Counted from the first letter of the stretch, positions 15,192 through 23,821 are shown. The stretch is DNA of 64,000 nt from Dubosiella muris (GCF_004793885.1 NZ_SRYG01000001.1:62001-126000); one strand, 5' to 3'. Numbers and translations: made by a program. Notes: generated by a model not told the origin, from the sequence alone.

Positions 15192-15623
15192 TTAGAGGTC
15201 GTCCTCGTCGTCGTTTCCCTTTACGACAAACTCGGTCAAACCAGCTTTTCCTTCGCTAAGCAGCGTGTCTTTCAACAAGCTCAAATCGTCGAAGTTGTCC
15301 TTCATCAAAACCGCCGTAATCGCCAGCGGCATGTTCATGCCCGCGATAACCAGCGAATCCTCCAGCATTCCTTTTTCATCCAGAACGCTCAACGCGTTAG
15401 TGAATGGCGAACCGCTCAAAATGTCGGCAAGCAAAATCACCTGATCCTCGCCGGCTTTCAAATCTTTCACCAGTTCCCGGAAGTTTTCCGCGAACTCATC
15501 CGCGCTCATATCCGCTTTTAAACTGGTGGACAATACGTCATCGCGATCGCCGGTCATCATTTTTACAGCCGAATGAAGTCCCGGAGCAAACTCACCATGG
15601 CTAACCATCACAACATATTTCAT
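15192..15623 (-). CDS. PTS mannose-family transporter subunit IIA
   Basis: 143 aa soluble protein. N-terminus YVVMVSHGEFAPGLHSAVKMM contains the phospho-accepting histidine of EIIA-Man (SHGE), and the LLADILSGSPFTNAL segment is the family's second signature. Receives phosphate from HPr and passes it to IIB. First gene of the operon, with a strong regulated promoter directly upstream and RBS GGGAGGA. Confidence 0.94.
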   Translation of the reverse strand: MKYVVMVSHGEFAPGLHSAVKMMTGDRDDVLSTSLKADMSADEFAENFRELVKDLKAGEDQVILLADILSGSPFTNALSVLDEKGMLEDSLVIAGMNMPLAITAVLMKDNFDDLSLLKDTLLSEGKAGLTEFVVKGNDDEDDL

Positions 15624-15655
15624 AATCTGTTCCTCCCATAAAGTTTACTAAGGTC

Positions 15656-15684
15656 AGTATATAGGTATACCATTTAAGATGCAA
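15656..15684 (-). promoter_or_regulatory. Promoter of the first mannose-family PTS operon with embedded palindrome
   Basis: Minus strand -35 TTGCAT (15684-15679), 17-bp spacer, -10 TATACT (15661-15656). The spacer holds the perfect palindrome GGTATACC (15664-15671), placed like an operator for a GntR/HutC-type repressor. A similar GGTATATC stretch occurs at 15832. Confidence 0.65.
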
Positions 15685-15693
15685 GCGTTTTCT
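15680..15693 (+). promoter_or_regulatory. cre-like site over the -35 of the PTS operon
   Basis: TGCAAGCGTTTTCT fits the CcpA consensus except the last base and overlaps the -35 hexamer, a position suited to catabolite repression. Confidence 0.55.
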
Positions 15694-16001
15694 GGACATT
15701 TTATTGGTTTTTCTCCCATATTTCTCCATATTGTGAATCATTTTTCCAAAATAAAATGTCATAATATTGGTTTTTGAACACTTTTTTCTCCCAAAATTCA
15801 CATCCCCGTTCAATCCGTTGCCATATATTTTGGTATATCATTTACCACTATATAAAAAGATGCCACATTCAATGTGGAATCTTTCAAGGCATTTTGGACG
15901 CGGATTCCCCTATACGACACTTCGCTTTCTTTACAAGCCCCAGTATTCCACAAGATCGCGCCAGTCACTAGTGATATTTGTCATCACTTTCTCTTTCGAA
16001 C
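15694..16001. other. Intergenic stretch with hairpin and possible short transcript
   Basis: No convincing protein gene. It contains a GGTATATC repeat of the PTS operator (15832-15839), a hairpin AAAGAT-CCACATT/AATGTGG-ATCTTT (15855-15885) that resembles the metallophosphoesterase terminator, and a weak minus-strand promoter-like pair TTGTAA/TATAGG about 40 bp before that hairpin. A transcript of roughly 60 nt ending at the hairpin is conceivable. Confidence 0.35.
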
Positions 16002-16033
16002 AAAAAAAGACGCCACAATCACTGCGGCATCTT
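16002..16033 (-). terminator. Terminator of the metallophosphoesterase operon
   Basis: Minus strand stem AAGATGCCGCA with GTGGCGTCTT followed by a run of T. It overlaps the last codons of the metallophosphoesterase. Confidence 0.75.
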
Positions 16034-16627
16034 GTAGTCGATCACATATCGTTCAAATCCATTCACGCAAAGGGTGTTTCCAATCCGGCATTCCCGCGCG
16101 TGGTCGCCATAGTTCAAATGCACATGCCCATACAAAAACAGTTTGGGCTGGTACTTTTCAATCAACTCGTTAAACACGCGAAATCCTTGATGGGCCCAGT
16201 CCTTGCCATCCTGGACGCCAAAAGCCGGCGAGTGCGTCACCAAAATGTCAAACCCCTTGTTTCGGAACAGCGGATACCAAAGCCGGCGCACCCGTTTTGT
16301 CATTTCCTTTTGCGTAAACTGCCAGCGGGTCCCGTTGTATTTGTGGCTGCCGCCCAGTCCCAAAATTCGCACGCCTTTGTACGTAAATATTTCATCCTCA
16401 ATGCAAATGCAGCCTTCCGGAGGCTTTTGATCGTATTTTGCGTCGTGGTTGCCGTGGACATACAAGACCGGACCGCGAAACACCGTCGCGATGAACGTCA
16501 AGTAGTCTGCGGGAAGATCGCCGCACGAAATAATCAAGTCGATTCCCTTGAAGGTTTCCGGCCGGTAATATTCCCACAACAGTTTGCAAGGCTCATCGGA
16601 AAGGACGAGGATCCGCAGGCTAGTCAT
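16019..16627 (-). CDS. Metallophosphoesterase family protein
   Basis: 202 aa calcineurin-like phosphoesterase. Metal-binding motifs are visible in order: a degenerate first motif LVLSDEP (DxH is usual), SCGDLPADY (GDxx), YVHGNHDAKYD (GNHD), VTHSPAFG and LYGHVHLNYG (GHxH). The replacement of the first-motif histidine is unusual and may alter metal binding. Starts within the last codons of the ParB/BMP-like gene (8-nt overlap). Substrate unknown. Confidence 0.85.
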   Translation of the reverse strand: MTSLRILVLSDEPCKLLWEYYRPETFKGIDLIISCGDLPADYLTFIATVFRGPVLYVHGNHDAKYDQKPPEGCICIEDEIFTYKGVRILGLGGSHKYNGTRWQFTQKEMTKRVRRLWYPLFRNKGFDILVTHSPAFGVQDGKDWAHQGFRVFNELIEKYQPKLFLYGHVHLNYGDHARECRIGNTLCVNGFERYVIDYKMPQ

Positions 16628-18527
16628 GGGACTGCTCCCGCAGCGAGTAAATGCCGTAGCGGCTAATCAGCTTGCGGGCGTCTTTGGAAAACGCGTCCAA
16701 ATCCGGAATCGTTCCCACCACGTTGTCCAAAAGCCAATCCATGTCCGCGATATCATCAAGCGACATGTTGTGCGCGTCCTCGTTGCGAACCACGCCTTGC
16801 TGGTCAATCATTTCCGTCGAAAACAAGTTAAACTCGCCTTCTGCCATATGCTCTTTCATCACCTCCACCAGACGTTTCGTCTGTTTTGGCAACGTATCCG
16901 CCAAAACGAGGTCGATCATAAAATTGCTCAGTCCCCACCAGTAGCAAATGGACTCGCTGCCGTGGCGTTCCACTTGCTTAAACGACCCATTCAGCACGCT
17001 GGTCAGCAGCTGCTTGTAAAACTCCCCCCAGTAATACTGGCGTTTTGCCAGATGCATATACGATTGCGACTTCACATCGTATAAGCCATACGTCTTCGCC
17101 GAGTGGATGAGCGGATTGATTTCCTGGCTCGTAATGTACATCAAGTCCGCGTTTCCCATCTCTTCGCCTTCCAGCATCGCGTGATTTGTCGTCGACCAGT
17201 CCAAGTACACCTTCGCCTGCGGATCCACCATCCGGGCCCCGAGCGCGAACGCGTTGATGTTGGAAATCATGCCGTAAAACGGATAGTCGGCGATATAGCC
17301 AATCGAGTGGGTGTCCGACAAAATTCCCGCGATCATTCCATTTAAAAACTGCAGTTCATACAACCGGGCGTAGTATGTTCGCAAATGCCCGGTCCGCGTA
17401 TTTAAAGAACAATTCAAAATCTTGAGTTTCGGGTATTTGGCCGCCATCATGATGCTGCTGCGCAGCATCGTCGGACTCGTCGTGAAAATCACTTCCGCGC
17501 CCCAGGCGATCGCTTCCTTGATCCGTTCCAGTTCCTGATCGAGATCATCCGCCTCGAAATACCCTTTCGTTTCGATTTCATACGGCATCAAATCCTGCAC
17601 ATACACCTGGCCGTCGTGATGCATCTTCGTCCAAAACGAGTCTTCTGGCGAACGGGAGTAAATGAACGCCGCCTTCAACGGCTGCCGCCGGCCCAAAAGC
17701 CGCCGCTTCAGCTGCTGGTCCAGCGACGCGGTTTCCAGCCTTGTTTCCAGCTTGTTTGGATAGGCGCGCAAGTCGTCCTCGATTTGGCGCAGTTCCCCCA
17801 GCAGCTCCGATCCGCTTTTTTCCAAAAAGTTTTCCACATCGTAAATTTCCAAATACAGCAAAAACGCGTCCCCGACATCCAAATGCATGTCCTCCGTCTT
17901 TACCTCGTGGAAAGCGCGCTCAAACAAGGCGTATTCGCTTTTGAGCTGCTTTTCCTGTTCGGCATCGAGCTTGTAGTCTTTGGGCAGCCCTAAAAGCTGG
18001 GCCAGCCGCGCATAGCCGCCCGCCTCGTTCAAGTGGATAAAATCAATGTTGTGCGTATGGGCGAAATCCAAGTACGCGTAATACTGTTTGGATTTTTCCG
18101 ACTCGTCCCTTGGAGGCAAGATCCGCGTAATCGAAGCGAGAATCGTTTTCCCTCCTAAATATTTCATGACGGAAACCCGCTTGTTTCCTTCCTCCACATA
18201 ATATTGATGCATGTATTCGTACACCTGGATGGGATCGCGCAGCCCTTCCTCGATTTGCGCGTCGTACAAACGCATCCATTTGTTCGCGAATTCGCTGTCG
18301 GGTTTGAGCAGCGGCAAAAAATCTTTTCCAAACGCGCTGACCCTTCCTTCATTTTTCATTCCGACAATTTGATCAAGCGGAATTTCTTTTTGTCCGACCC
18401 GTTCTTGCGCGTAAGGAACGGATGGATCCAGTATTTCATCCAGGACCGGCGGCGTATCGCCTTCCCTGGTTTCTCTTTTCGCAAGTTTTCGCGCTTTTTC
18501 ATACGCGTCCGCGGCTTCCACTGACAT
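16620..18527 (-). CDS. Cytoplasmic ParB-like / BMP (PnrA-like) domain protein
   Basis: 635 aa from MSVEAADAYEKARKLAKRE, chosen for the RBS AAAGGAGG. The N-terminal half has a ParB/sulfiredoxin-like element (EGLRDPIQVYEYMHQYYVEEGNKRVSVMKYLGG, about 105-140). The C-terminal half (about 280-590) is a periplasmic-binding-type basic-membrane-protein domain: PLKAAFIYSRSPEDSFWTKMHHDG, AEVIFTTSPTMLRSSIMMAAKYP, HSIGYIADYPFYGMISNINAFALGARMVDPQAKVYLDW. There is no signal peptide or lipobox, so this is not an ordinary ABC-transporter binding protein. A nucleoside-sensing cytoplasmic role is a guess. Overlaps the metallophosphoesterase downstream. Confidence 0.75.
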   Translation of the reverse strand: MSVEAADAYEKARKLAKRETREGDTPPVLDEILDPSVPYAQERVGQKEIPLDQIVGMKNEGRVSAFGKDFLPLLKPDSEFANKWMRLYDAQIEEGLRDPIQVYEYMHQYYVEEGNKRVSVMKYLGGKTILASITRILPPRDESEKSKQYYAYLDFAHTHNIDFIHLNEAGGYARLAQLLGLPKDYKLDAEQEKQLKSEYALFERAFHEVKTEDMHLDVGDAFLLYLEIYDVENFLEKSGSELLGELRQIEDDLRAYPNKLETRLETASLDQQLKRRLLGRRQPLKAAFIYSRSPEDSFWTKMHHDGQVYVQDLMPYEIETKGYFEADDLDQELERIKEAIAWGAEVIFTTSPTMLRSSIMMAAKYPKLKILNCSLNTRTGHLRTYYARLYELQFLNGMIAGILSDTHSIGYIADYPFYGMISNINAFALGARMVDPQAKVYLDWSTTNHAMLEGEEMGNADLMYITSQEINPLIHSAKTYGLYDVKSQSYMHLAKRQYYWGEFYKQLLTSVLNGSFKQVERHGSESICYWWGLSNFMIDLVLADTLPKQTKRLVEVMKEHMAEGEFNLFSTEMIDQQGVVRNEDAHNMSLDDIADMDWLLDNVVGTIPDLDAFSKDARKLISRYGIYSLREQSHD

Positions 18528-18605
18528 AAAACGCCTCCTTTTGTGTTTTATTGATTCCATTGTACCCGTTTTGAGCTCGTTTCGCCTCCTCCACTGCCCG
18601 CGCGC

Positions 18606-18630
18606 AAAAAAAAAGACACCGAAGTGTCTT
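18606..18630 (-). terminator. Terminator after the 110-aa protein gene
   Basis: Minus strand AAGACAC-ttcg-GTGTCTT followed by nine T, an ideal Rho-independent terminator. Confidence 0.9.
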
Positions 18631-18961
18631 AGACGTGAAAATAATGCTGAATGAGTAAAACGAGCACCAGCAAGACGATAGGAATGATCACGAACATGGA
18701 ATACCCTTTGACAAACTTGACCTCCAAAGCCTTGTATCCAAGATCGTCATAGTAGTATCGTTCGTCACTCGTCTGCCCGACGACGCCTTCCTCGACCAGA
18801 TTGGCAATCGTGTACGCCAACGTTTTCGTATGGAGCGGCAAATCTTTGAACGCCGCCACCGGCACTGCCGTTTTGTCATCCAGCGCGTTGCGCTTTTTTA
18901 ACGTTTCAAGAACCATCGAGGCGGCAGTCGCCCGCGGTCCCGCTTTTCTTTTTCTAGACAT
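18629..18961 (-). CDS. Small tail-anchored hypothetical protein
   Basis: 110 aa. A basic N-terminus (MSRKRKAGPRATAAS) leads into a predicted winged-helix-like stretch (MVLETLKKRNA to TIANLVEEGVVGQTSDERYYYDDLGYKA) and ends in one hydrophobic segment (about 87-107), so it may be tail-anchored in the membrane. No family recognised. Overlaps the HAD gene upstream by 8 nt, and a terminator follows at once. Confidence 0.7.
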   Translation of the reverse strand: MSRKRKAGPRATAASMVLETLKKRNALDDKTAVPVAAFKDLPLHTKTLAYTIANLVEEGVVGQTSDERYYYDDLGYKALEVKFVKGYSMFVIIPIVLLVLVLLIQHYFHV

Positions 18962-19742
18962 CGTTTCCCCTTCTTTCCTGCTCCAGCGCTTCTCGGACGC
19001 TTTGGATTCGATAAGCCGCCTGCGCCTGAACCGACGAATGCGCGTGCGCCATCACGTACGTCCGCTCCAAGACCCGGAAAAGCGGCACGTCGTTTTCCCC
19101 GTCGCCCGCGAACGCGATCGTATGCGGCTCGATGGCGAATCGCTCCATGAGCTGATGGAGCGCGGCCGCCTTGTCGCACCCTTGCTGTGTGATTTCGACA
19201 TAGTCCACCGACGTTTTCATCACGCTGAGCGGCGCGAACCGCTCTTTTAACCGCGCCAGCACACAATCGGTCTGCCGGATATCCGGCACATACACGCTGA
19301 TTTTTGGCACCTCGTGTCCGGCTGCCAGCAAATCAAAGACGTCCGTTTCGGAAAAATGCGCCAGATGCGCCTGTTTTTGTTTGGCTATCGGCAAGTCAGC
19401 CGCCCGAAAGTAATGCTTTCCGTTTTCCAGCGTCACAAACGCGATCAAATCCCGCTCCTTCGCGAGCGACTTCATCACGGAAGCCGCTTCTATGGACGAC
19501 AAAACGGAAACCGCCACGGTTTGGCCCTGGCAAAACAACGTGGCCCCGTTGCTGGCGATCAAACAGTCCGGCACGATTCCAAACGCGCCCAGCAAATTTT
19601 TGCAATATGTTAAATCCCGTCCGGTCACCAAGCCAAACTGGTGTCCATCCGCCTGCCAGCGACGAATCGCCTCGATATCTCTTTCATCCATTCGACGGTC
19701 GTATGTGATCAGCGTCCCGTCCACGTCCGATAAAAAAAGCAT
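18954..19742 (-). CDS. HAD superfamily (Cof-type) phosphatase
   Basis: 262 aa. Catalytic motif I is SDVDGTLITYD (D6, D8), motif II ASNGA, and motif IV AFAGDGENDVPLF near the C-terminus; a C2-type cap lies between, as in the Cof/YidA family that dephosphorylates sugar phosphates and cofactors. The start at 19742 abuts the stop of the upstream membrane protein (1-nt overlap). Middle gene of a three-gene unit. Substrate unknown. Confidence 0.88.
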   Translation of the reverse strand: MLFLSDVDGTLITYDRRMDERDIEAIRRWQADGHQFGLVTGRDLTYCKNLLGAFGIVPDCLIASNGATLFCQGQTVAVSVLSSIEAASVMKSLAKERDLIAFVTLENGKHYFRAADLPIAKQKQAHLAHFSETDVFDLLAAGHEVPKISVYVPDIRQTDCVLARLKERFAPLSVMKTSVDYVEITQQGCDKAAALHQLMERFAIEPHTIAFAGDGENDVPLFRVLERTYVMAHAHSSVQAQAAYRIQSVREALEQERRGNDV

Positions 19743-20299
19743 TAGTGCTTTCTCCTTTTTTCCTTTCTTTCTTTTTTCTTTACCTTGTACTCGTTGAAAC
19801 GAACCCGGATTTCCTCCCCGATTCGCTGCGACACTTCGATCACATCACCATTCTGAAACAAGACTTTGATGTTCTTCACGATCCCTTTCCGCTTTTCAAG
19901 CGTGACAATCATCCGGTACCGGTAGTATTGGGTGCCGATAAAAAATCCATCTTCGCTGAAAATGATCGTTCGATGCATCCACATTTCCAAAGTCAAGCCG
20001 GCGAACACGATCGCGATACACAAATACGCCACCCGATACAACAAGATTTGCGCCATATCGTCCGTAAAATGCTGCGCCAGCAGCGCCATCGCGATACAAG
20101 CGACGGTCATGACGACCAGAAGCGCGCACTGCCACTTCCCGTACCGGCATTCCACCGCGTCTTTGTGCGTTTCAAGAAACGCCTTGGAATTTTTTTTATA
20201 CAGCGAATATTCCTTTCCGCTTTTTACGAGGCTGTACCCTACGTAAAGCACCAGCGCGATCGAGACGATCCACTGCAATGCGTTATTCATTTGAAACAT
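19742..20299 (-). CDS. Membrane protein of unknown function
   Basis: 185 aa with three hydrophobic segments (about 9-25, 58-78, 85-103) and a soluble C-terminal part with a beta-rich patch (IIFSEDGFFIGTQYYRYRMIVTLEKRKGIVKNIKVLFQNGDVIEVS) resembling PH-like DUF5673-type membrane proteins, then a very basic tail. RBS AAGGGA. An extended -10 (TGGTATAAT) lies 26 nt upstream at 20326-20331. First gene of the unit with the HAD phosphatase. Function not recognised. Confidence 0.75.
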   Translation of the reverse strand: MFQMNNALQWIVSIALVLYVGYSLVKSGKEYSLYKKNSKAFLETHKDAVECRYGKWQCALLVVMTVACIAMALLAQHFTDDMAQILLYRVAYLCIAIVFAGLTLEMWMHRTIIFSEDGFFIGTQYYRYRMIVTLEKRKGIVKNIKVLFQNGDVIEVSQRIGEEIRVRFNEYKVKKKERKEKRRKH

Positions 20300-20426
20300 A
20301 CTGGATTTTCCCTTCTTTTCAAAACATTATACCAAAAACAAGCCGACATGCCACTCCCCATTTGGGAATTTTACAAGGCGCAAAACGCCGATTTCCCTCC
20401 TTCCAAAAGCCGAGCGCGCCAAAAGT

Positions 20427-20461
20427 AAAAAAGGGCGCCGGCCAAAAGCCGTTCACCCTTT
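20427..20461 (-). terminator. Terminator of the manXYZ-DUF956 operon
   Basis: Minus strand AAGGG...CGGC-tttt-GCCG...CCCTT followed by T-rich sequence, directly before the DUF956 stop region. Confidence 0.65.
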
Positions 20462-20464
20462 TCG

Positions 20465-20854
20465 TTATTGTTTTTGTATTGTGTTTTTGCGTTTCAATCC
20501 ACGTTTAATGACTTGGAAAAACGTCAACGATTTCAACATTCGATCCGCGGGAACATAATTTTTTATCGCTTTCAAAACTTTCAACGGTTCTTTCGAAGCG
20601 AATGTGTACATTCCGTTGTGCTTCGTGGAAATCGCGAACCGCGGGATCCATTTTCCTTTTCTATAGACAGAAGCGGCGACATAATCCACTTCCTCCCACG
20701 GAATTTGAATAAAATCCTTTGGATTGCGGTCATTGTAGTATTCGAACGCTTGGTCGCCAACCATGATCTTTCCATAGGAACCCAGTCCTAGAAAAGACGT
20801 CGCCTTCTCGACCAAATCGACTTTTGTATTTTTCGATTGAACACCGACACTCAT
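20465..20854 (-). CDS. manO: DUF956 family protein associated with the mannose PTS
   Basis: 129 aa, nearly a consensus DUF956 protein: NTKVDLVEKATSFLGLGSYG, KIMVGDQAFEYYNDRNPKDFIQIPWEEVDYV and ADRMLKSLTFFQVIKRGLKRK. Members almost always follow manXYZ in Bacillota (ManO) and are thought to modulate that transporter; the mechanism is not established. Located 39 nt after manZ in the same operon, with RBS GAGGTGG. Confidence 0.9.
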   Translation of the reverse strand: MSVGVQSKNTKVDLVEKATSFLGLGSYGKIMVGDQAFEYYNDRNPKDFIQIPWEEVDYVAASVYRKGKWIPRFAISTKHNGMYTFASKEPLKVLKAIKNYVPADRMLKSLTFFQVIKRGLKRKNTIQKQ

Positions 20855-20893
20855 CGTTCCACCTCGCCATGCTGAATTCGTGCGAATCCGTTT

Positions 20894-21805
20894 TTACAGT
20901 AAGCCAATCACGTGTCCCAAAATACCGATAATGAACAATCCGATGATGATCACGATCGGTGAAACGTTCTTCTTCAACAGCCACATGCAGAACAATGTCA
21001 GCAGCAGCGGAACCAGTCCCGGAATCAGCGAGTTCAAGTTGTCCTGAAGTGTGGTGACTTTGAACGGATCCAAAGCCAGACCCTGGCCTTGCTGCGTCAA
21101 AGCTTCACGAATGCCATCTACGCCCGGATCAAGCGTTGCCCAGTCGATGAACGCGCCGTCCGAAAGCTGAACCGTCGAAATAACCGGTTTGAAGTTGATC
21201 GTTACCCAGCGCTCAACGAGCGAACCGAGGACGAACATACCCAGGATGGAAGCGCCTTTTGTGACTTTCTGAAGCAAACCGCCCGACAAGTCGTCGGTAA
21301 TCTTCATACCAGCCTGATAGCCGAATTCCTGCGTGTACCACATGAACGCCCAGCGGATAATGTTCCATGCCACGAAGAAGATGATTGGTCCAAGCACGTT
21401 GCCGGACATCGCCAGCGAAGCGCCCAGCGCGCCAAGCATTGGACGAACCGTGAACCAGAATACCGGGTCACCGACACCGGCCAAAGGACCCATCATGCCG
21501 ACTTTCACACCGTTGATCGTCTGGTTGTCGACATCGCTTCCGTTCGCGCGGTCTTCCTCAAGCGCCAGCGTAACACCGATGATCGGGCTCGCCACGTAAG
21601 GGTGCGTGTTGAAGAACTCGAGGTGGCGCTTCAAAGCGGCCGCCTGGTCCTCTTTATTTGAATACAGTTTGCGGATCGCCGGGATCATCGAGAAACAGAA
21701 CCCGCCGTTCTGCATCCGCTCATAGTTCCAGGAACCTTGAAGGAAAGTGGAACGCCATGCCACGGACAACCGATCTTTTTTGGTCAATACGATTTTATCT
21801 GCCAT
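20894..21805 (-). CDS. manZ: PTS mannose transporter subunit IID
   Basis: 303 aa, full length for ManZ. Signature segments: RSTFLQGSWNYERMQNGGFCFSMIPAIRKLY, GVTLALEEDRANG, VGMMGPLAGVGDPVFWFTVRPMLGALGASLAMSGN. The extra cytoplasmic middle part and a C-terminal membrane helix match the main glucose/mannose EIID, which is longer than the EIID at 12.9 kb. Forms the membrane complex with ManY. Confidence 0.95.
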   Translation of the reverse strand: MADKIVLTKKDRLSVAWRSTFLQGSWNYERMQNGGFCFSMIPAIRKLYSNKEDQAAALKRHLEFFNTHPYVASPIIGVTLALEEDRANGSDVDNQTINGVKVGMMGPLAGVGDPVFWFTVRPMLGALGASLAMSGNVLGPIIFFVAWNIIRWAFMWYTQEFGYQAGMKITDDLSGGLLQKVTKGASILGMFVLGSLVERWVTINFKPVISTVQLSDGAFIDWATLDPGVDGIREALTQQGQGLALDPFKVTTLQDNLNSLIPGLVPLLLTLFCMWLLKKNVSPIVIIIGLFIIGILGHVIGLL

Positions 21806-21817
21806 GTTTCGTTCCTC

Positions 21818-22624
21818 CTATTCGTAATCGTTCAAAATGTCGCCCAGCGGATCGCCAGTCGCGCCGGCACCCGATGCCGCCGCAGCCGAACCGCGGTCAT
21901 ACAGCGTCAAGTAAATCAGGGCGAATGCCACGCCGATCGCACCAAGAGCCATCAGCGTCAATTCGGAAATCGCCGCCAAGCAGAAACCGATCGCGAAGAA
22001 AGGCCAAACCTCGCGCGTCGCCATCATGTTGATAACCATCGCGTAACCAACCGCAACGACCATACCGCCGCCAATCGACATACCGTCTGTCAGCCAGTCC
22101 GGCATCGACTGAAGGAAGTTTTGCACGACTTCAGCCGGAATAACCAGAAGGAACGCAGCCGGAATCGCGATACGAAGACCTTGCATACAAATCGCGATAA
22201 CCTGCCAAACTTCGATTTTTTTGAAGTCTGCCGTTTCCGCCGCGTGATCCATCACGTGAACGATTGGAACGGCCAGCGTACGGGCAAGCATCGTCAGGAA
22301 CAAGCCGGCAACAGCCAAAGGGATCGCAACCGCGATCGCCGTGTCGACACCGCCGACACCTTGTCCGCCCAACACGAGAATGATCGCACTGGCAACAGAA
22401 GCCAGCGCCGCATCCGGCGCGACCGCCGCACCGATATTCGCCCAGCCAAGGGCAATCATTTGAAGCGTTCCGCCCAGGATGACGCCCGCTTCGAGTTGTC
22501 CGCTTACCAACCCGATCAATGTGCACGCAACCAGCGGCTGATGGAACTGGAACTCATCCAGGATACCACCCATACCCGCGAGGAACGCGACGATGATGAT
22601 CAGGATCATTGTCAGGATATTCAT
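21818..22624 (-). CDS. manY: PTS mannose transporter subunit IIC
   Basis: 268 aa integral membrane protein: MNILTMILIIIVAFLAGMGGILDEFQFHQPLVACTLIGLVSGQLEAGVILGG, GWANIGAAVAPDAALASVASAIIL and GIALP-type loops characteristic of ManY. RBS AGGAGGAAA. Sits between manX and manZ with short gaps. The encoded IIC transports glucose, mannose or amino sugars. Confidence 0.95.
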   Translation of the reverse strand: MNILTMILIIIVAFLAGMGGILDEFQFHQPLVACTLIGLVSGQLEAGVILGGTLQMIALGWANIGAAVAPDAALASVASAIILVLGGQGVGGVDTAIAVAIPLAVAGLFLTMLARTLAVPIVHVMDHAAETADFKKIEVWQVIAICMQGLRIAIPAAFLLVIPAEVVQNFLQSMPDWLTDGMSIGGGMVVAVGYAMVINMMATREVWPFFAIGFCLAAISELTLMALGAIGVAFALIYLTLYDRGSAAAASGAGATGDPLGDILNDYE

Positions 22625-22642
22625 TCAATGTTTCCTCCTATG

Positions 22643-23638
22643 TTATTTCGTTTTCAATTCTTCTTTTGCTTTCTTCAGCAAGTGGTCAATGTTTTCCGGC
22701 GAATCGGAAGGCACTTTGCGGACATCGAAGTCCACGCCGAGCTTACGCAGTTTCTCGATTGTTTCCACGTCTTTCTTATCCATGGCGATCGCTTTATTGA
22801 CAACGACTTTTCCTTCCGAGTGCGCCATCGAGCCAAGGTTCAGCGTTTTGATATCCACGCCGCCCTCGATCGCGCGCAGCGCGTCTTCCGGCGTTTCGAA
22901 CAAAATCATCGCTTTCGTATCCCCGAAGCGAGGATCCTGTACGACTTCGCACATTTTCTTAATTGGCACGACATTGGCGATAACCCCCGGAGGCGCCGCC
23001 TGTTCGATCATTTTCTTCCGCAGCTTGTCATGGGCAACAGCGTCCGAAACAACGATGATGCGGTTTGGCTGCGTCGTTTTTGTCCAAGTCGTCGCGACTT
23101 GTCCGTGAAGCAGACGCGTGTCGATTCGGGCCAAAACAAATTTGATATGTCCGTCTCCCAAAACGGTTCCTTCCGGAATGGCGCCGCCTTTCACGCCCGC
23201 TGCCGGGGCAGCGGCCGCCGCTTTTTCCTCTTTCGGTGCCAGGCTTTCCGGCTTGATCATCACGCCGTCTTTTGCCGCCTGCATAACGTGCGTCGCGATT
23301 TCCTGCGCGCTTTCCATGCTCATGCGCGCCGCGTACGACTCGATGAGCATAGGCAGGCTCAGCCCGGTTACGATCGCCCAAGTCTTTTCGTGTCCTTCGA
23401 ACAGTCCATTGGCCTGGTTGAACGGTGTTCCTCCCCAAAGATCAATCAGAAACAATACTTGTTCCGGATCTTCGAAGGATGCGATCGCGTCTTCCATCTT
23501 TTTACGAATATCGTCCGGTCCTTCGTGCGGCATCAAGGTGCAGGCAACGACGTTCGGCTGTTCGCCGAAGATCATCGAGCCGGATTGTTTGATCCCGTTC
23601 GCGAATTCTCCATGGCTCGCAATAATGATTCCGACCAT
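22643..23638 (-). CDS. manX: PTS mannose transporter subunit IIAB
   Basis: 331 aa from MVGIIIASHGEFANG, chosen for RBS AGGAGGAAG; the frame is open 19 codons further upstream. Residues 1-135 are IIA with the phospho-histidine in ASHGEFA; an Ala/Pro/Lys-rich linker (EEKAAAAAPAAGVKG) follows; residues about 165-331 are IIB with ARIDTRLLHGQVATTW carrying the second phospho-histidine. This fused IIAB is the standard main mannose/glucose PTS layout and differs from the split system at 14.6-15.6 kb. First gene of manXYZ-manO under a strong promoter and a cre-like box. Confidence 0.95.
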   Translation of the reverse strand: MVGIIIASHGEFANGIKQSGSMIFGEQPNVVACTLMPHEGPDDIRKKMEDAIASFEDPEQVLFLIDLWGGTPFNQANGLFEGHEKTWAIVTGLSLPMLIESYAARMSMESAQEIATHVMQAAKDGVMIKPESLAPKEEKAAAAAPAAGVKGGAIPEGTVLGDGHIKFVLARIDTRLLHGQVATTWTKTTQPNRIIVVSDAVAHDKLRKKMIEQAAPPGVIANVVPIKKMCEVVQDPRFGDTKAMILFETPEDALRAIEGGVDIKTLNLGSMAHSEGKVVVNKAIAMDKKDVETIEKLRKLGVDFDVRKVPSDSPENIDHLLKKAKEELKTK

Positions 23639-23745
23639 AATTCTTTCTTCCTCCTGTGTTTCGACCTTTCTGTAACGCGTATTCAGAAAAGCCACTTTTA
23701 TAAATCAACGTTGTAAAATGAGGAAATCCCTTACATTTCGAGGGG

Positions 23746-23774
23746 ATTATATCATTTACATATTTTTGCGTCAA
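23746..23774 (-). promoter_or_regulatory. Promoter of the manXYZ operon
   Basis: Minus strand TTGACG (23774-23769), 17-bp spacer, TATAAT (23751-23746): a near-consensus housekeeping promoter giving a leader of about 100 nt. Confidence 0.85.
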
Positions 23775-23807
23775 TTCTTTTGACCGGCACACAATTATCA
23801 AGAAATG

Positions 23808-23821
23808 TGTTAGCGCTTTCA
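23808..23821 (+). promoter_or_regulatory. cre-like site upstream of the man promoter
   Basis: TGTTAGCGCTTTCA differs from the CcpA consensus at one position. It lies about 34 bp upstream of the man -35, so it would suit activation or long-range control rather than simple blocking. Confidence 0.5.

Noticed and set aside
21737-23716. A long plus-strand frame opposite manXYZ
   Set aside because: It is a high-G+C shadow with basic, low-complexity translation and no RBS; the minus-strand PTS genes explain the region.
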